DNA of 64,000 bases. Origin: Geodermatophilus sabuli (GTDB lineage: Bacteria; Actinomycetota; Actinomycetes; Mycobacteriales; Geodermatophilaceae). The notes beneath the pieces were generated by a model. The model was not told the DNA's origin, did no database searches, and saw only the letters and a list, made by a program, of their open reading frames with translations. Of the stretch, positions 47,420 to 56,445 are shown in pieces; position 1 is the stretch's first letter; every line of letters starts with the position of its first letter. A program made the translations under genes and the position numbers. The DNA is taken from contig NZ_OBDO01000002.1 in NCBI RefSeq assembly GCF_900215145.1, positions 1 to 64,000 of the forward strand, in the 5' to 3' direction.

Positions 47420-49852
47420 ATGGACCTGCGCACGGACGCACGGGTCAGGACGCTGCTCAAGCTGGCTGCCACGGTCGTCGCGGCCGGAGCACTCGTCGCA
47501 GCACTCCTCTTCCCGTGGGTCGGCGGGCCCGCCGTGGCCGCGCAGCAGTCGACGGGCCTCCTCGGCGACCTGCCCACCGAGCTGACCGTCGACCCGCCCC
47601 CGCCCAACACCGTGCTGCTGGCGGCCAACGGCGAGCCGATCACGTACTTCTACGACGAGAACCGGGCTCCCGTCGCGCACGACCAGATCGCCGAGGTCAT
47701 GAAGCACGCGATGGTCGCGATCGAGGACGCCCGCTTCTACGAGCACCACGGTCTCGACGTCCAGGGCACGGTGCGCGCGCTGGTCACCAACCTCGCCGCC
47801 GGCGGTGTGCAGGAGGGCGGGTCGACGCTCACCCAGCAGCTGGTCAAGCAGACGCTGCTGCAGACGGCGACCACCCCGGAGGAGCGCCAGGCGGCCACCG
47901 AGCAGACCGTGGGCCGCAAGCTGCGCGAGGCCCGCCTCGCCCTCGCGCTGGAGGACTCCTACTCCAAGGACGAGATCCTCACCCGCTACCTCAACATCGT
48001 GTACTTCGGGCAGAACGCCTACGGCGTGCAGCCGGCCGCCCGCGCGTTCTTCGGCATCGACGCCGCGGCGCTGGACCTGCCGCAGGCCGCGCTGCTGGCC
48101 GGCCTGGCGCAGAGCCCCACCGCCGACGACCCCTTCACCAACCCGGAGGCGGCGACCGAGCGGCGCAACGAGGTCCTCTCGCGGATGGCCGAGCAGGGCT
48201 ACGTCACCGTCGAGCAGGCGACCGCCGCGCAGGCCGCGCCGCTGGGCCTGGCGCCCGCACCGGCCCCCCGCCGCGGCTGCGTCGAGGCGAGCGTGGGGCC
48301 GTTCGTCTGCGACTTCGTGCAGCGCCACCTGATCCAGGAGCTCGGCCTCACCCAGGAGGACCTCGAGGACAACGGCTACGTCATCCAGACGACGCTGGAC
48401 GTCGAGCTGCAGCGCGCCGGTGACGCCGCCGTCCTGGACACCTTGTCGATGGGCGACTCGCTGGCCGGCATGTTCACCGCCGTCGAGCCCGGGACGGGCC
48501 ACCTGCTGGCGATGAGCGTCAACCGGGTGTTCGGCTACGACACCGAGGACCCGGCCCAGGAGTCGTTCAACCTCAACGTCGCCCCGAGCAAGGGGTCGGG
48601 CTCGACGTACAAGGTGTTCACCGCTGCCGCCGCCCTGGCCCGCGGGTACTCCAGCTACTACACGCTGACGACGGGGGACCCCTACGTCTCCCGCGTCTAC
48701 CGGGACGGCGCCGGGCGCTACGACGTGTCGAACGCCGGCCGCTACCGGTCCACGCTGGACCTGACGACCGCCCTCTACCAGTCGTCCAACACCTACTTCC
48801 TCGCCCTCGAGGACGCCCTCGGCAACGTCGAGGAGCCGGTGCGGATGGCCGAGCGCATGGGGCTGTTCCAGTTCAACGACCCCGCCCTGGCGCAGCGGAT
48901 CATCGACGAGAACCGGGGGTCGTTCACCTTCGGCGCCGAGGCCACCAGCCCGCTCGCGCTGGCCAGCGCCTACTCGACGCTGGCGGCCAGCGGCACCCAG
49001 TGCGACGTCGTCCCGGTGACCGCCGTCCTCGACCAGCACGGCGAGCCGGCCACCGGCCCCGACGGGGAGCCGCTGGCGGTCGGGGACCGGTGCACGCCCG
49101 AGGCGGTCGCCCCCGGGGTGGCCAACACGCTCAACCAGATGCTGCGCAAGGACGTCGAGCCCGGGAACCCCGGCCAGACCGGCGCGCGCGCCTACCTGCC
49201 CGGTCACCAGATCGCCGGCAAGACCGGCACCGCACAGGACAACGACTCGATCGCCTTCGTCGGCTACACCCCCGACGTCGCCGCGAGCGTCATGGTGTTC
49301 AACCCGAAGCGGAAGCAGAACGTCGGCGGGTTCGGTGGCGGGAAGGCCGCCACCGTCTGGCGCGACGCCATGGCGCCGATCCTGGAGGCCCGCGGCAGCA
49401 GGGAGTTCCCCCCGGCCGACGAGGTGGTGCAGAACGGCAACACGCGCCCGGTGCCGGGGTGCTCCTCGGTGCGCGTCTGCCAGGCGAAGCTCATCGACGC
49501 CGGGTTCCGCCACACCACCGTCCGGGTCGACAGCGCGCGTCCCGCCGGCGCCCTCCTGGGCACCAGCCCGCCGCGCGGGGGGCGCGCCGTGCCGGACCAG
49601 GTCGTGTCGATCCTGGTGAGCAACGGCGCCGACTACGTCGAGCCCGCCCCCGCACCCCGACCCGCGCCCCGGCCGCCGCCACCGGACACGCCGGCGCCCC
49701 CACCGGAGGCGCCCGCACCGCCGCCGCCCGCGGGGGAACCGGCGCCGCCGCCCCCGCCACCCGCCCCGGCGGAACCGGCACCGGTGGAACCGGCACCGCC
49801 GCCGGCCGAGCCACCTCCCGGGCCCGCACCCGCCGCGCCCCCGCCGGCCTGA
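47420..49852 (+). CDS. Class A penicillin-binding protein (PonA-like) with PASTA domain
   Basis: The 810-residue bifunctional peptidoglycan synthase has one membrane anchor near residues 15-35. Glycosyltransferase motifs are AIEDARFYEHHGLD, GGSTLTQQLVKQTLL and RKLREARLALALEDSYS; transpeptidase motifs are GSTYKVF (SxxK), YQSSNTYF (SxN) and AGKTGTAQ. A PASTA-like domain around residues 680-735 is followed by a Pro/Ala-rich tail of about 75 residues, which overlaps the yihY gene on the other strand by 220 bp. ATG 47420 has AAGGGGG upstream. Confidence 0.92.
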   Translation: MDLRTDARVRTLLKLAATVVAAGALVAALLFPWVGGPAVAAQQSTGLLGDLPTELTVDPPPPNTVLLAANGEPITYFYDENRAPVAHDQIAEVMKHAMVAIEDARFYEHHGLDVQGTVRALVTNLAAGGVQEGGSTLTQQLVKQTLLQTATTPEERQAATEQTVGRKLREARLALALEDSYSKDEILTRYLNIVYFGQNAYGVQPAARAFFGIDAAALDLPQAALLAGLAQSPTADDPFTNPEAATERRNEVLSRMAEQGYVTVEQATAAQAAPLGLAPAPAPRRGCVEASVGPFVCDFVQRHLIQELGLTQEDLEDNGYVIQTTLDVELQRAGDAAVLDTLSMGDSLAGMFTAVEPGTGHLLAMSVNRVFGYDTEDPAQESFNLNVAPSKGSGSTYKVFTAAAALARGYSSYYTLTTGDPYVSRVYRDGAGRYDVSNAGRYRSTLDLTTALYQSSNTYFLALEDALGNVEEPVRMAERMGLFQFNDPALAQRIIDENRGSFTFGAEATSPLALASAYSTLAASGTQCDVVPVTAVLDQHGEPATGPDGEPLAVGDRCTPEAVAPGVANTLNQMLRKDVEPGNPGQTGARAYLPGHQIAGKTGTAQDNDSIAFVGYTPDVAASVMVFNPKRKQNVGGFGGGKAATVWRDAMAPILEARGSREFPPADEVVQNGNTRPVPGCSSVRVCQAKLIDAGFRHTTVRVDSARPAGALLGTSPPRGGRAVPDQVVSILVSNGADYVEPAPAPRPAPRPPPPDTPAPPPEAPAPPPPAGEPAPPPPPPAPAEPAPVEPAPPPAEPPPGPAPAAPPPA

Positions 49853-50679
49853 CCGGAGCGGATCCGCTCGTGCAGCGCCTGGGTGAGCAGCCAGCCCCCG
49901 ATGAGCACCAGGTGCAGCAGGAACAGCCACAGGCTGATCGCGACCACCGCACCGACGACCGTCAGGCCGCCGAACGGCGCTCCCAGGGCCAGCGGCAGGG
50001 ACAGGAACAGCACGAAGCCCTGCAGGAAGCCCGACAGGCAGGCGGCGGTGAACAGCGCGCCGGTCACGAGGGCGGGCCAGCGCAGCCGGCCGGCCGCGAC
50101 GACGCCGAAGCCCCACAGCAGGGGGACGGTCAGCGCGAACAGCACCGAGTAGTAGCCGACGGCGAAGCTGCCCAGCCAGTTGCCGCGGTCGGTGAGGTCG
50201 GCCATCGCGGCGGCGGCCCGCAGCAGCGGGTACAGCAGCACCGGGGTGACCACCACCAGCGGCAGCGCCAGCAGTCGGCCCCGCCAGCCGGTCAGGGTGT
50301 CCTGGCGGGGGGTGAAGCGCAGCAGGGCCCGCCGCAGGCCCTCGCCGTAGAGCGACAGGGGCAGCAACGCCAGGGCGACGTCGAGCACGCCCATCTCCAC
50401 GCCGGCCCGGGCGAGGGCCCGCAGCGCCTCCGGGGCGCCCAGCTCGGGGGGCAGCAGGTCCCCGAGGCGGTCGCTGAGCTCCCGGACGGTGCCCGGGGAG
50501 CTCAGCAGCGCCGTGAGGCGGAACGCGACCAGCAGCAGCGGCACCACCGCGATGCCCGCGTAGAAGGTCAGGCCGGCCGCGATGAGGGAGAGGTCGCGCC
50601 CACGCAGCCGCTGCCCCGCGGCCCCCAGCAGCGACGACGTCTCACGGCGCAGCCGGGCCGCCGTCCAGCGCGCCGTCAG
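49633..50679 (-). CDS. YihY/BrkB-family membrane protein with Gly/Ala-rich tail
   Basis: The 348-residue protein has six membrane helices in the YihY/UPF0761 style: LSLIAAGLTFYAGIAVVPLL near residue 28, FAVGYYSVLFALTVPLLWGF, and LTVVGAVVAISLWLFLLHLV. Function of the family is unknown. No ATG, GTG or TTG in frame is usable: CTG 50679 overlaps the upstream stop (CTGA), and this is my start. The last 80 residues are nearly all Gly, Ala and Ser and are antisense to the PBP tail. Confidence 0.75.
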   Translation of the reverse strand: MTARWTAARLRRETSSLLGAAGQRLRGRDLSLIAAGLTFYAGIAVVPLLLVAFRLTALLSSPGTVRELSDRLGDLLPPELGAPEALRALARAGVEMGVLDVALALLPLSLYGEGLRRALLRFTPRQDTLTGWRGRLLALPLVVVTPVLLYPLLRAAAAMADLTDRGNWLGSFAVGYYSVLFALTVPLLWGFGVVAAGRLRWPALVTGALFTAACLSGFLQGFVLFLSLPLALGAPFGGLTVVGAVVAISLWLFLLHLVLIGGWLLTQALHERIRSGQAGGGAAGAGPGGGSAGGGAGSTGAGSAGAGGGGGGAGSPAGGGGAGASGGGAGVSGGGGRGAGRGAGAGST

Positions 50680-52238
50680 GACCGGTCCAGCAGGGATCGC
50701 GCCGCCGCGTAGCCGCCCAGGCCGCTGACCGCCCCGCCGCGGACCGTGCCACCGGAGGAGGCGGCGACCACCCGTGGGTGCGCCGTCGCCACGCCCCACG
50801 TGCCGACCTGCTCCGGCATCGCGGCCACCGGCCAGGCGAGGTCCCCGTGGAAGATGTGGCCGCCGGGCATCGCGAGGGAGGCCTCGACGTCCAGTGGGGA
50901 CGCCGCCTGCAGGCAGAGCTCGCCGCCGGCGTCGTGGGCCAGGCAGTCCAGCAGCGGCTCGGCCAGGTGTGCGTCGAGCTGGGCGACGACCCGCCGCACC
51001 GCCTCGCGGCGGGTGCCCACCGGGTCGTCCCTGAACAGCGCCGCCGGCGTGTGGAGGCCGAACAGGGTGAGCGTCTGGTACCCGGCCACCCGCTCGGCCG
51101 GCCCGAGGACCGACGGGTCGGTGAGCGAGTGGCAGTACACCTCGAAGGGGATGACGTCGGGCAGCCGGCCGGCCGCCGCCTGCGCGTACGCGGCGTCGAG
51201 TTGGCCGGCGGCCTCGTCGACGTGGAAGGTGCCGGCGAAGGCGGTCGCGGGGTCGACGCCCGAACGCAGCCGCGGCAGCCGCGCGAGCACCATGTTGACC
51301 TTGAGCTGGGCGCCGTCGGCGCTGGGCCGGGGGGAGGCGCCGGTGAGCTCGTCGAGCACCGCGGGCGCCGCGCCGACGACCACGTGCCCGGCGTCCACCG
51401 CCCGCTCGGTGCCGTCGTCGTCGGTCCAGTGCACGGTGGCCCCGTCGGCGCGCGGTTCCAGCGCGGTCACCGTCGCCCGGGTGACCAGCTCGGCGCCGGC
51501 GCCGCGCGCGGCGGCGGCCATGGCGCCGGTGACCGCGCCCATCCCGCCGACCGGCACCCGCCAGCGCCCCGTGCCGTTGCCGACCACGTGGTAGATGAAG
51601 CAGCGGCCGGCCGGTGAGTCCGCGGTGTGCAGGTCGGCGAAGGTGCCGATGAGCCCGTCGGTGAGCGCGACGCCGCGGACGACGTCGGAGGCCAGCTCGT
51701 CGGCGACGACGTCGGCGAGCGGGCGGCTGGCGAGGTCCAGCCACAGCTGCGGATCCCGCAGCCGGCCGGCCAGCTCGCCGGGGGAGAGCAGCGGCTCGGT
51801 GAGGGTGGGGGCGAGGTCCTCGGCCAGAGTGGCCAGCCGGCCGTAGAAGCGGCGCCAGCCGGCCAGCTCCGCGTCGGACCCGGTCAGCGCCCGGAAGGAG
51901 GCCGCGGTGGCCGGCCCCTCGTCCCGCTCGACCAGCAGCCCCGGCCCGCCGGACACGGCGGTGTAGGAGGCCACCGCCCGGTCGGCGAGGGTCAGCTCCA
52001 GGCCGAGGTCGGCGACGATCCGGTCGGGCAGCAGGCTGACCAGGTACGAGTACGCCGACAGCCGGACGTCGACCCCGGGGAAGACCTGCTCGCTGACCGC
52101 CGCGCCGCCGACCCGCTCCCGCCGCTCGAGCACCAGCACCGACCAGCCGGCCCGGGCGAGGTAGGCCGCGGCCACCAGCCCGTTGTGCCCGCCACCGACG
52201 ACGACGGCGTCGTACCGACCCTGGCCGCTCGGTGTCAC
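50676..52238 (-). CDS. Phytoene-desaturase-like NAD(P)/FAD-dependent oxidoreductase
   Basis: The 520-residue flavoprotein has the dinucleotide-binding start VVVGGGHNGLVAAAYLARAG, then LERRERVGGAAVSEQVFPGV, the CrtI-like continuation, and the late GGHIFHGDLAWPVAAMPEQV; the C-terminal GAVSGLGGYAAARSLL closes the FAD site. It belongs to the carotenoid dehydrogenase/PYROXD2-like group. No carotenoid genes are nearby, so the substrate is unknown. It is coupled to the YihY gene. Confidence 0.88.
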   Translation of the reverse strand: MTPSGQGRYDAVVVGGGHNGLVAAAYLARAGWSVLVLERRERVGGAAVSEQVFPGVDVRLSAYSYLVSLLPDRIVADLGLELTLADRAVASYTAVSGGPGLLVERDEGPATAASFRALTGSDAELAGWRRFYGRLATLAEDLAPTLTEPLLSPGELAGRLRDPQLWLDLASRPLADVVADELASDVVRGVALTDGLIGTFADLHTADSPAGRCFIYHVVGNGTGRWRVPVGGMGAVTGAMAAAARGAGAELVTRATVTALEPRADGATVHWTDDDGTERAVDAGHVVVGAAPAVLDELTGASPRPSADGAQLKVNMVLARLPRLRSGVDPATAFAGTFHVDEAAGQLDAAYAQAAAGRLPDVIPFEVYCHSLTDPSVLGPAERVAGYQTLTLFGLHTPAALFRDDPVGTRREAVRRVVAQLDAHLAEPLLDCLAHDAGGELCLQAASPLDVEASLAMPGGHIFHGDLAWPVAAMPEQVGTWGVATAHPRVVAASSGGTVRGGAVSGLGGYAAARSLLDRS

Positions 52239-52337
52239 AGTCCGCTCCTGCGGGGCGTCCGGCTCCTCGTTCGTCCCTCGCCGCGGTGCCCGCGCCCCTG
52301 TCCGCTCACCGGCGGACCGTAGCCGGTGCCGGCACGG

Positions 52338-52529
52338 TCAGCCCCCCTGGCCGGGGGCGTCCTCGCTCTCCTCGCAGTCCTGCCCCGGGGCCTGCTCGGC
52401 GGTGCCGCAGTCCTGCTCGTTCCGGTTGACGTCGGTGTTCCCGCCGCTCTCGGCGCTGCTGCACGCGGCCAGGGGCCCGGCGAGCGCCCCCGCGAGGAGG
52501 AGGGCGGCCAGGGGTCGTCTGAGCGTCAT
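52338..52529 (-). CDS. Small lipoprotein
   Basis: The 63-residue protein is a lipoprotein: TLRRPLAALLLAGALAGPLAAC is the signal peptide and lipobox, after which only about 40 acidic, Gln- and Glu-rich residues remain, including two cysteines. ATG 52529 gives a signal peptide of proper length. It resembles many short actinobacterial lipoproteins of unknown function and is divergent from the c-di-AMP riboswitch. Confidence 0.65.
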   Translation of the reverse strand: MTLRRPLAALLLAGALAGPLAACSSAESGGNTDVNRNEQDCGTAEQAPGQDCEESEDAPGQGG

Positions 52530-52715
52530 GTGCTGCTCGTGCTCGCGGGCGGCGTCCGCCAAACCCCAGCCGCACCACCGGCCCCAGCGGCCACGGTCGT
52601 GTGGCGTGTCGAGTCGAGAGTCCACCAAATCACATCCGGGTAATTGTCACGGCGGCGTCACGCCCCTTACGGTGAGTACGTCCGGCGGGGCGCTCCGTCA
52701 CCAACCTGGGTGACA

Positions 52716-52881
52716 CTCCGCGGACGCCGCCGAGCCGGCGCCCTCCTCCCCGGGGGTGCCAGGCCGGGGACCCACCGCAGCACTGGGGTGAAGCGCGCAC
52801 GGCCACGTGGTCGGACGCGCCGGGCGCCTTCCCGCCCGAACCCGTCAGCTAACCCGGTAGGCGGCCGTGGAAGAAACGGAG
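52716..52881 (+). ncRNA. c-di-AMP (ydaO-type) riboswitch upstream of the NlpC/P60 gene
   Basis: The 3' half has the diagnostic run CCCGAACCCGTCAGCTAACC followed by CGGTAGGCGG, and the 5' half has CGCCGCCGAGCCGG and GGGGACCCA, GGGGTGAA as in actinobacterial ydaO RNAs. CTCCG (52716-52720) can pair with CGGAG (52877-52881), which is the gene's Shine-Dalgarno. c-di-AMP binding would therefore hide the ribosome-binding site. In actinobacteria this riboswitch often controls wall hydrolases. Confidence 0.9.
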
Positions 52882-52893
52882 TGCCGCCGCACC

Positions 52894-53958
52894 ATGGCGT
52901 CCCCTCGCACCGCCCGCCGCGCCGTCCTCGTCCTGACCGTCGCCGGGGCTCTCGGCATCACCCTCCTGCCCTCCTCCGCCGTCGCGGAGGAGCCGGCCAC
53001 CGCCCAGGAGGCGGCCGCGATCGTCGCCGCCCGCGGGCACGAGCTGGAGGTCGTCACCGAGGAGTTCAACGAGGCCCGCGAGGCGCTGGCCGCCCAGCAG
53101 GCCGACGCCCAGGCCGCGGCCGCGGCGGTGGCCGAGGCGCAGGGCGCGGTCACCGCGGCGCAGGAGCACGTGCGGGGCATCGCCCGCAGCGCGTTCACCG
53201 GCGACAGCATGGGCTCGCTGCAGGCGCTCATGACCAGCGGCTCGGCCGACGAGTTCGTCAACCGGGTGACGCTGCTGGAGACCGTGGCGGGGCACCAGAA
53301 CGCGCTGCTGGCGCAGGCCGCGGCCGCCGGCGAGGTCGCCGCGCAGGCCAAGGCGGTGGCCGACGACGCCGCCGCCGAGGCGCAGGCCCAGTACGACGCC
53401 GTCGCCGCGCAGCAGGGCGACCTGCAGGCACAGATCAACGAGTACCAGGCCGACTACGCCCGGCTCAGCGCGAGCGAGCGGCGGGCCGCCCTGGACGCGG
53501 CCGCCGCCGCGCACGGCGCCGCCGGCGGCGGCGGCGAGCGGGCCAGCCGCGCGGAGCGGGCGGCCCCGGCGGCCCCGGCGTCCGCGCCGGTGGTGGCGAG
53601 CAGCGGGGCGATCCAGAGCGCGATCGACACGGCGATGGCCCAGCGCGGCAAGCCCTACGTCTGGGCGGCGTCCGGGCCGGGCTCCTACGACTGCTCGGGC
53701 CTGGTCCAGTACGCCTTCCGGGCGGCCGGGATCGGCCTGCCGCACTCCAGCCGGATGCAGTCGTCCATGGGGACCCAGGTGTCCCGGGCCGAGGCCCGCG
53801 CCGGTGACCTGGTCGCCTTCTACAGCCCGGTCAGCCACATCGGCATCTACCTCGGCAACGGCCAGATGGTGCACGCACCGACCTCCGGCGACGTCGTGAA
53901 GGTGGCCAGCGTCGACGCCATGGGCACCACCCCCCGGTTCAACCGCATCGCCGGCTGA
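52894..53958 (+). CDS. NlpC/P60-family peptidoglycan hydrolase (RipA/RipC-like)
   Basis: The 354-residue secreted protein has a signal peptide (residues 1-30), a long coiled-coil rich in Ala and Gln to about 220, then the NlpC/P60 domain: QRGKPYVWAASGPGSYDCSG with the catalytic Cys, SHIGIYLGNGQMVHAPTSG with the His. It cleaves stem peptides in peptidoglycan. ATG 52894 is 12 nt after the GGAG that closes the riboswitch P1 stem; a GTG start at 52867 would lie inside the riboswitch. Confidence 0.94.
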   Translation: MASPRTARRAVLVLTVAGALGITLLPSSAVAEEPATAQEAAAIVAARGHELEVVTEEFNEAREALAAQQADAQAAAAAVAEAQGAVTAAQEHVRGIARSAFTGDSMGSLQALMTSGSADEFVNRVTLLETVAGHQNALLAQAAAAGEVAAQAKAVADDAAAEAQAQYDAVAAQQGDLQAQINEYQADYARLSASERRAALDAAAAAHGAAGGGGERASRAERAAPAAPASAPVVASSGAIQSAIDTAMAQRGKPYVWAASGPGSYDCSGLVQYAFRAAGIGLPHSSRMQSSMGTQVSRAEARAGDLVAFYSPVSHIGIYLGNGQMVHAPTSGDVVKVASVDAMGTTPRFNRIAG

Positions 53959-53965
53959 GCGAGGA

Positions 53966-54013
53966 CCCCGTCCTCCCCACCCCTCGCAGGCTCGGGGCGG
54001 GACCCGGGACGGG
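53966..54013 (+). repeat. Structured intergenic repeat, copy D
   Basis: Arms CCCGTCC (53967-53973) and GGACGGG (54007-54013) flank a core differing from copy C at two of 31 positions. It lies between the convergent NlpC/P60 gene and the 54034 gene. Confidence 0.85.
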
Positions 54014-54033
54014 CCAGGGGCTCAGGGCCGCCG

Positions 54034-54579
54034 TCAGCGCGCCGCCCCTCCGCTGACCTGCTGCAGCAGGCCCCAGACGAACCGGGCCCGCACCCCGCCG
54101 GGCAGGGCGACCTCCCAGCGGGTGACGACGCCGGGGTCCACGCTGCGGGCGCCGGGCAGGCCCACGACGTCGTCCAGGACGTGCTCCCACACCAGCAGCC
54201 GCCTCGCGGTGGCCGGTGGGACCGGTGAGCCGGGTGCCCGGGCCAGGTGCTCGTGGAGCACCGTGCCGCCCGGCCCGGAGAGCACCTCCCAGTACAGGTG
54301 CGGCCACAGCGGCACCGGCCACCGGCGGACCTGCACGTCGAGGTCGCCGAACCGGCGGTCCTCGAGCTCGTCCGGTGGGCCGAGGACGGCGGTGCGCAGC
54401 GCCAGCCCCCGTGGCGCCCGCGGCGAGTGCTGCAGCGCCTGCCAGCGGGTGTGCGCGGCGTGCGCCTCCGCGCGGCTGGCCCCCAGCCGGGGCAGCGCCT
54501 CGGCGACGAGGTCGGGACGCAGGTCGGCCATGCGCCGCAGCAGCACGAGGCAGAACTCCCGCCGCGCCAGTCCCCGCAC
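54034..54579 (-). CDS. Conserved protein of unknown function
   Basis: The 181-residue protein is not recognised. It has an Arg- and Leu-rich helical start ([20 protein letters not shown]), then a beta-rich region with [20 protein letters not shown] and a tail [20 protein letters not shown]. Start is uncertain: GTG 54579 or 54600. Convergent with NlpC/P60, divergent from the DUF3817 gene. No membrane segments. Confidence 0.55.
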   Translation of the reverse strand: MRGLARREFCLVLLRRMADLRPDLVAEALPRLGASRAEAHAAHTRWQALQHSPRAPRGLALRTAVLGPPDELEDRRFGDLDVQVRRWPVPLWPHLYWEVLSGPGGTVLHEHLARAPGSPVPPATARRLLVWEHVLDDVVGLPGARSVDPGVVTRWEVALPGGVRARFVWGLLQQVSGGAAR

Positions 54580-54676
54580 GGCCGTCGACCCTGCCAGCAC
54601 CCGGCCCGGCCGGTCCCGCCGGCCTCCGCGGGGGCGGGGCGGACGTCGCACCGCGCATCGGGGAGGATGGCAGGCG

Positions 54677-55003
54677 ATGAACGCCCGTGCCGTCGCCCTC
54701 GCCTTCCGTGCCGTCGCCCTCGCCGAGGCCTGCTCCTGGGTGGCCCTGCTGTTCGGCATGTTCGTGAAGTGGGTCCTCGGGTCCTCCGAGCGCGGCGTGC
54801 AGATCTTCGGGCCGATCCACGGCGGGGTCTTCGTGGCCTACGTGCTGGTCACCCTCCTGGCCGCCCGCGTGCTCCGCTGGAACGCGGTCACCACGCTGCT
54901 CGCCCTCGCGGCATCGGTCCCGCCGCTGGTCACCCTGTGGTTCGACCGCTGGGCCACCCGCACCGACCGCCTGCCGCTGCCCGAGCCCGTCCCGACCGCC
55001 TGA
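54677..55003 (+). CDS. DUF3817-type small membrane protein
   Basis: The 108-residue protein has three membrane helices: [20 protein letters not shown], then [20 protein letters not shown] and [20 protein letters not shown]. The pattern ([15 protein letters not shown]) fits DUF3817/YdzA-like proteins. Function unknown. GGGAGG lies upstream of ATG 54677. Confidence 0.8.
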   Translation: MNARAVALAFRAVALAEACSWVALLFGMFVKWVLGSSERGVQIFGPIHGGVFVAYVLVTLLAARVLRWNAVTTLLALAASVPPLVTLWFDRWATRTDRLPLPEPVPTA

Positions 55004-55090
55004 CGACCGCGCCGGGAGCATCACAGCGAGGAGCAGACCGGAGACGGGCCAGGGACACGACCTGACCTCGCGGCTCGCTAGGTTCCGGTC

Positions 55091-56416
55091 ATGCCGGAAC
55101 CCGTGCTGCCCTCCACCGCCCGCACCCTCCTCGCCCGCGTCGCGAGGGTGCAGCGCGACGGCCGGGCGCCCAGCCTGGTGGCCGGCGTCGTCCGGGACGG
55201 CGGACTGGCCTGGTCGGTGGGGCGCGGCGACGTCTCCGAGCCGCACACCGACGTCCAGTACCGGCTGGGGTCGATCAGCAAGACGGTGACCGCCGTCGCG
55301 GTGCTGCGGCTGCGCGACGAGGGCCGGGTGCACCTGGACGACCCCCTGGAGCGGCACGTGCCGGGGACGCCGCTCGGCCAGCGCACCGTCGGTCAGCTGC
55401 TGTCCCACCTCGGTGGGGCCGCCGCGGAGAGCCCGGGCGGCTGGTGGGAGCGCACGCCGGGCGGGCCCCTGGAGGAGCTCGGGCTGGCCGACGAGCACGC
55501 CGTCCTCGGCGCCGCGCGCCGGTTCCACTACTCCAACCTGGGCTTCGGGCTGCTCGGCGAGCTCGTCGCGCGGCTGCGCGGTCGCGCGTGGGACGACGTC
55601 GTCCGTGACGAGGTGCTGGCCCCGCTCGGCATGACCCGCACGACGCCGCGACCGGTGGCCCCGGCCGCCGAGGGGCACGCGGTGCACCCGTGGGCCGACG
55701 TCGTCCTGCCCGAGCCGGAGCACCACGCCGGGGTGATGGCCGCTGCGGGACAGCTGTGGTCTCCGCTGGCCGACCTCGCGCGGTTCGCGGTCTTCCTGCT
55801 CGGCGACACCGGTGACGTGCTCGACCCGGCGACGCTGGAGGAGATGGCGATCCCGGCCGGGGTGGACTCCTCGGCGCCGGGCTGGTCGGCCTACGGGCTG
55901 GGCCTGCAGGTCATGCGGGTGGAGGGACGCACCCTGGTGGGACACGGCGGGTCGATGCCCGGCTTCCTCGCCGGCGTCTTCGTCGACCGCGACGAGGGGA
56001 CCGGCGCGGTGTCCCTGGCCAACGCGACGAGCGGCCCCGAGCCGGTGGTGTTCGGCCTGCTGGCCGACCTGCGGGCCGCCGAGCCGCGGATCGTCGAGCC
56101 GTGGACCCCCGCGCCGTCCCCCGTGCCGCTGGAGGACCTCGGCGTCTGGTTCTGGGGCCCCTCGCCGTACCTGCTGCAGGCGCTGCACGGGGGGCTGCTC
56201 CACCTGGGTCCGCTGCCGGGCCGGGCCGGGCGGGCCAGCCGCTTCGCCCGCCGGGACGACGGCACGTGGGTCGGGCTGGACGGCTACTACGCCGGCGAAC
56301 CCCTCACGATCGCCGCCGACCACCTCGACCTGGGCACCTTCGTGTTCACCCGCACGCCGTACGACCCGGCGGGCCCGGTGCCCGGCGGGGTCGACGAGGG
56401 CGGCTGGCGGCACTGA
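55091..56416 (+). CDS. Serine hydrolase, beta-lactamase/esterase fold
   Basis: The 441-residue protein belongs to the class C beta-lactamase-like family (EstB, D-aminopeptidase type). The SxxK motif is LGSISKTVTAV (Ser61, Lys64), YSN is in HYSNLGFGLLGE, and the third box is HGGSMPGF. After the catalytic domain (to about 330) a C-terminal beta-domain follows. There is no signal peptide, so it is probably cytosolic, and an esterase or peptidase is more likely than a beta-lactamase. Confidence 0.85.
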   Translation: MPEPVLPSTARTLLARVARVQRDGRAPSLVAGVVRDGGLAWSVGRGDVSEPHTDVQYRLGSISKTVTAVAVLRLRDEGRVHLDDPLERHVPGTPLGQRTVGQLLSHLGGAAAESPGGWWERTPGGPLEELGLADEHAVLGAARRFHYSNLGFGLLGELVARLRGRAWDDVVRDEVLAPLGMTRTTPRPVAPAAEGHAVHPWADVVLPEPEHHAGVMAAAGQLWSPLADLARFAVFLLGDTGDVLDPATLEEMAIPAGVDSSAPGWSAYGLGLQVMRVEGRTLVGHGGSMPGFLAGVFVDRDEGTGAVSLANATSGPEPVVFGLLADLRAAEPRIVEPWTPAPSPVPLEDLGVWFWGPSPYLLQALHGGLLHLGPLPGRAGRASRFARRDDGTWVGLDGYYAGEPLTIAADHLDLGTFVFTRTPYDPAGPVPGGVDEGGWRH

Positions 56417-56445
56417 CCTGCCTGGCCACCCTGGGGACGGCGGCG

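Noticed and set aside
55091..56416. Antibiotic-resistance beta-lactamase
   Set aside because: The fold and SxxK/YSN/HGG boxes fit the wider serine-hydrolase family, and no signal peptide is present, so resistance is unlikely.
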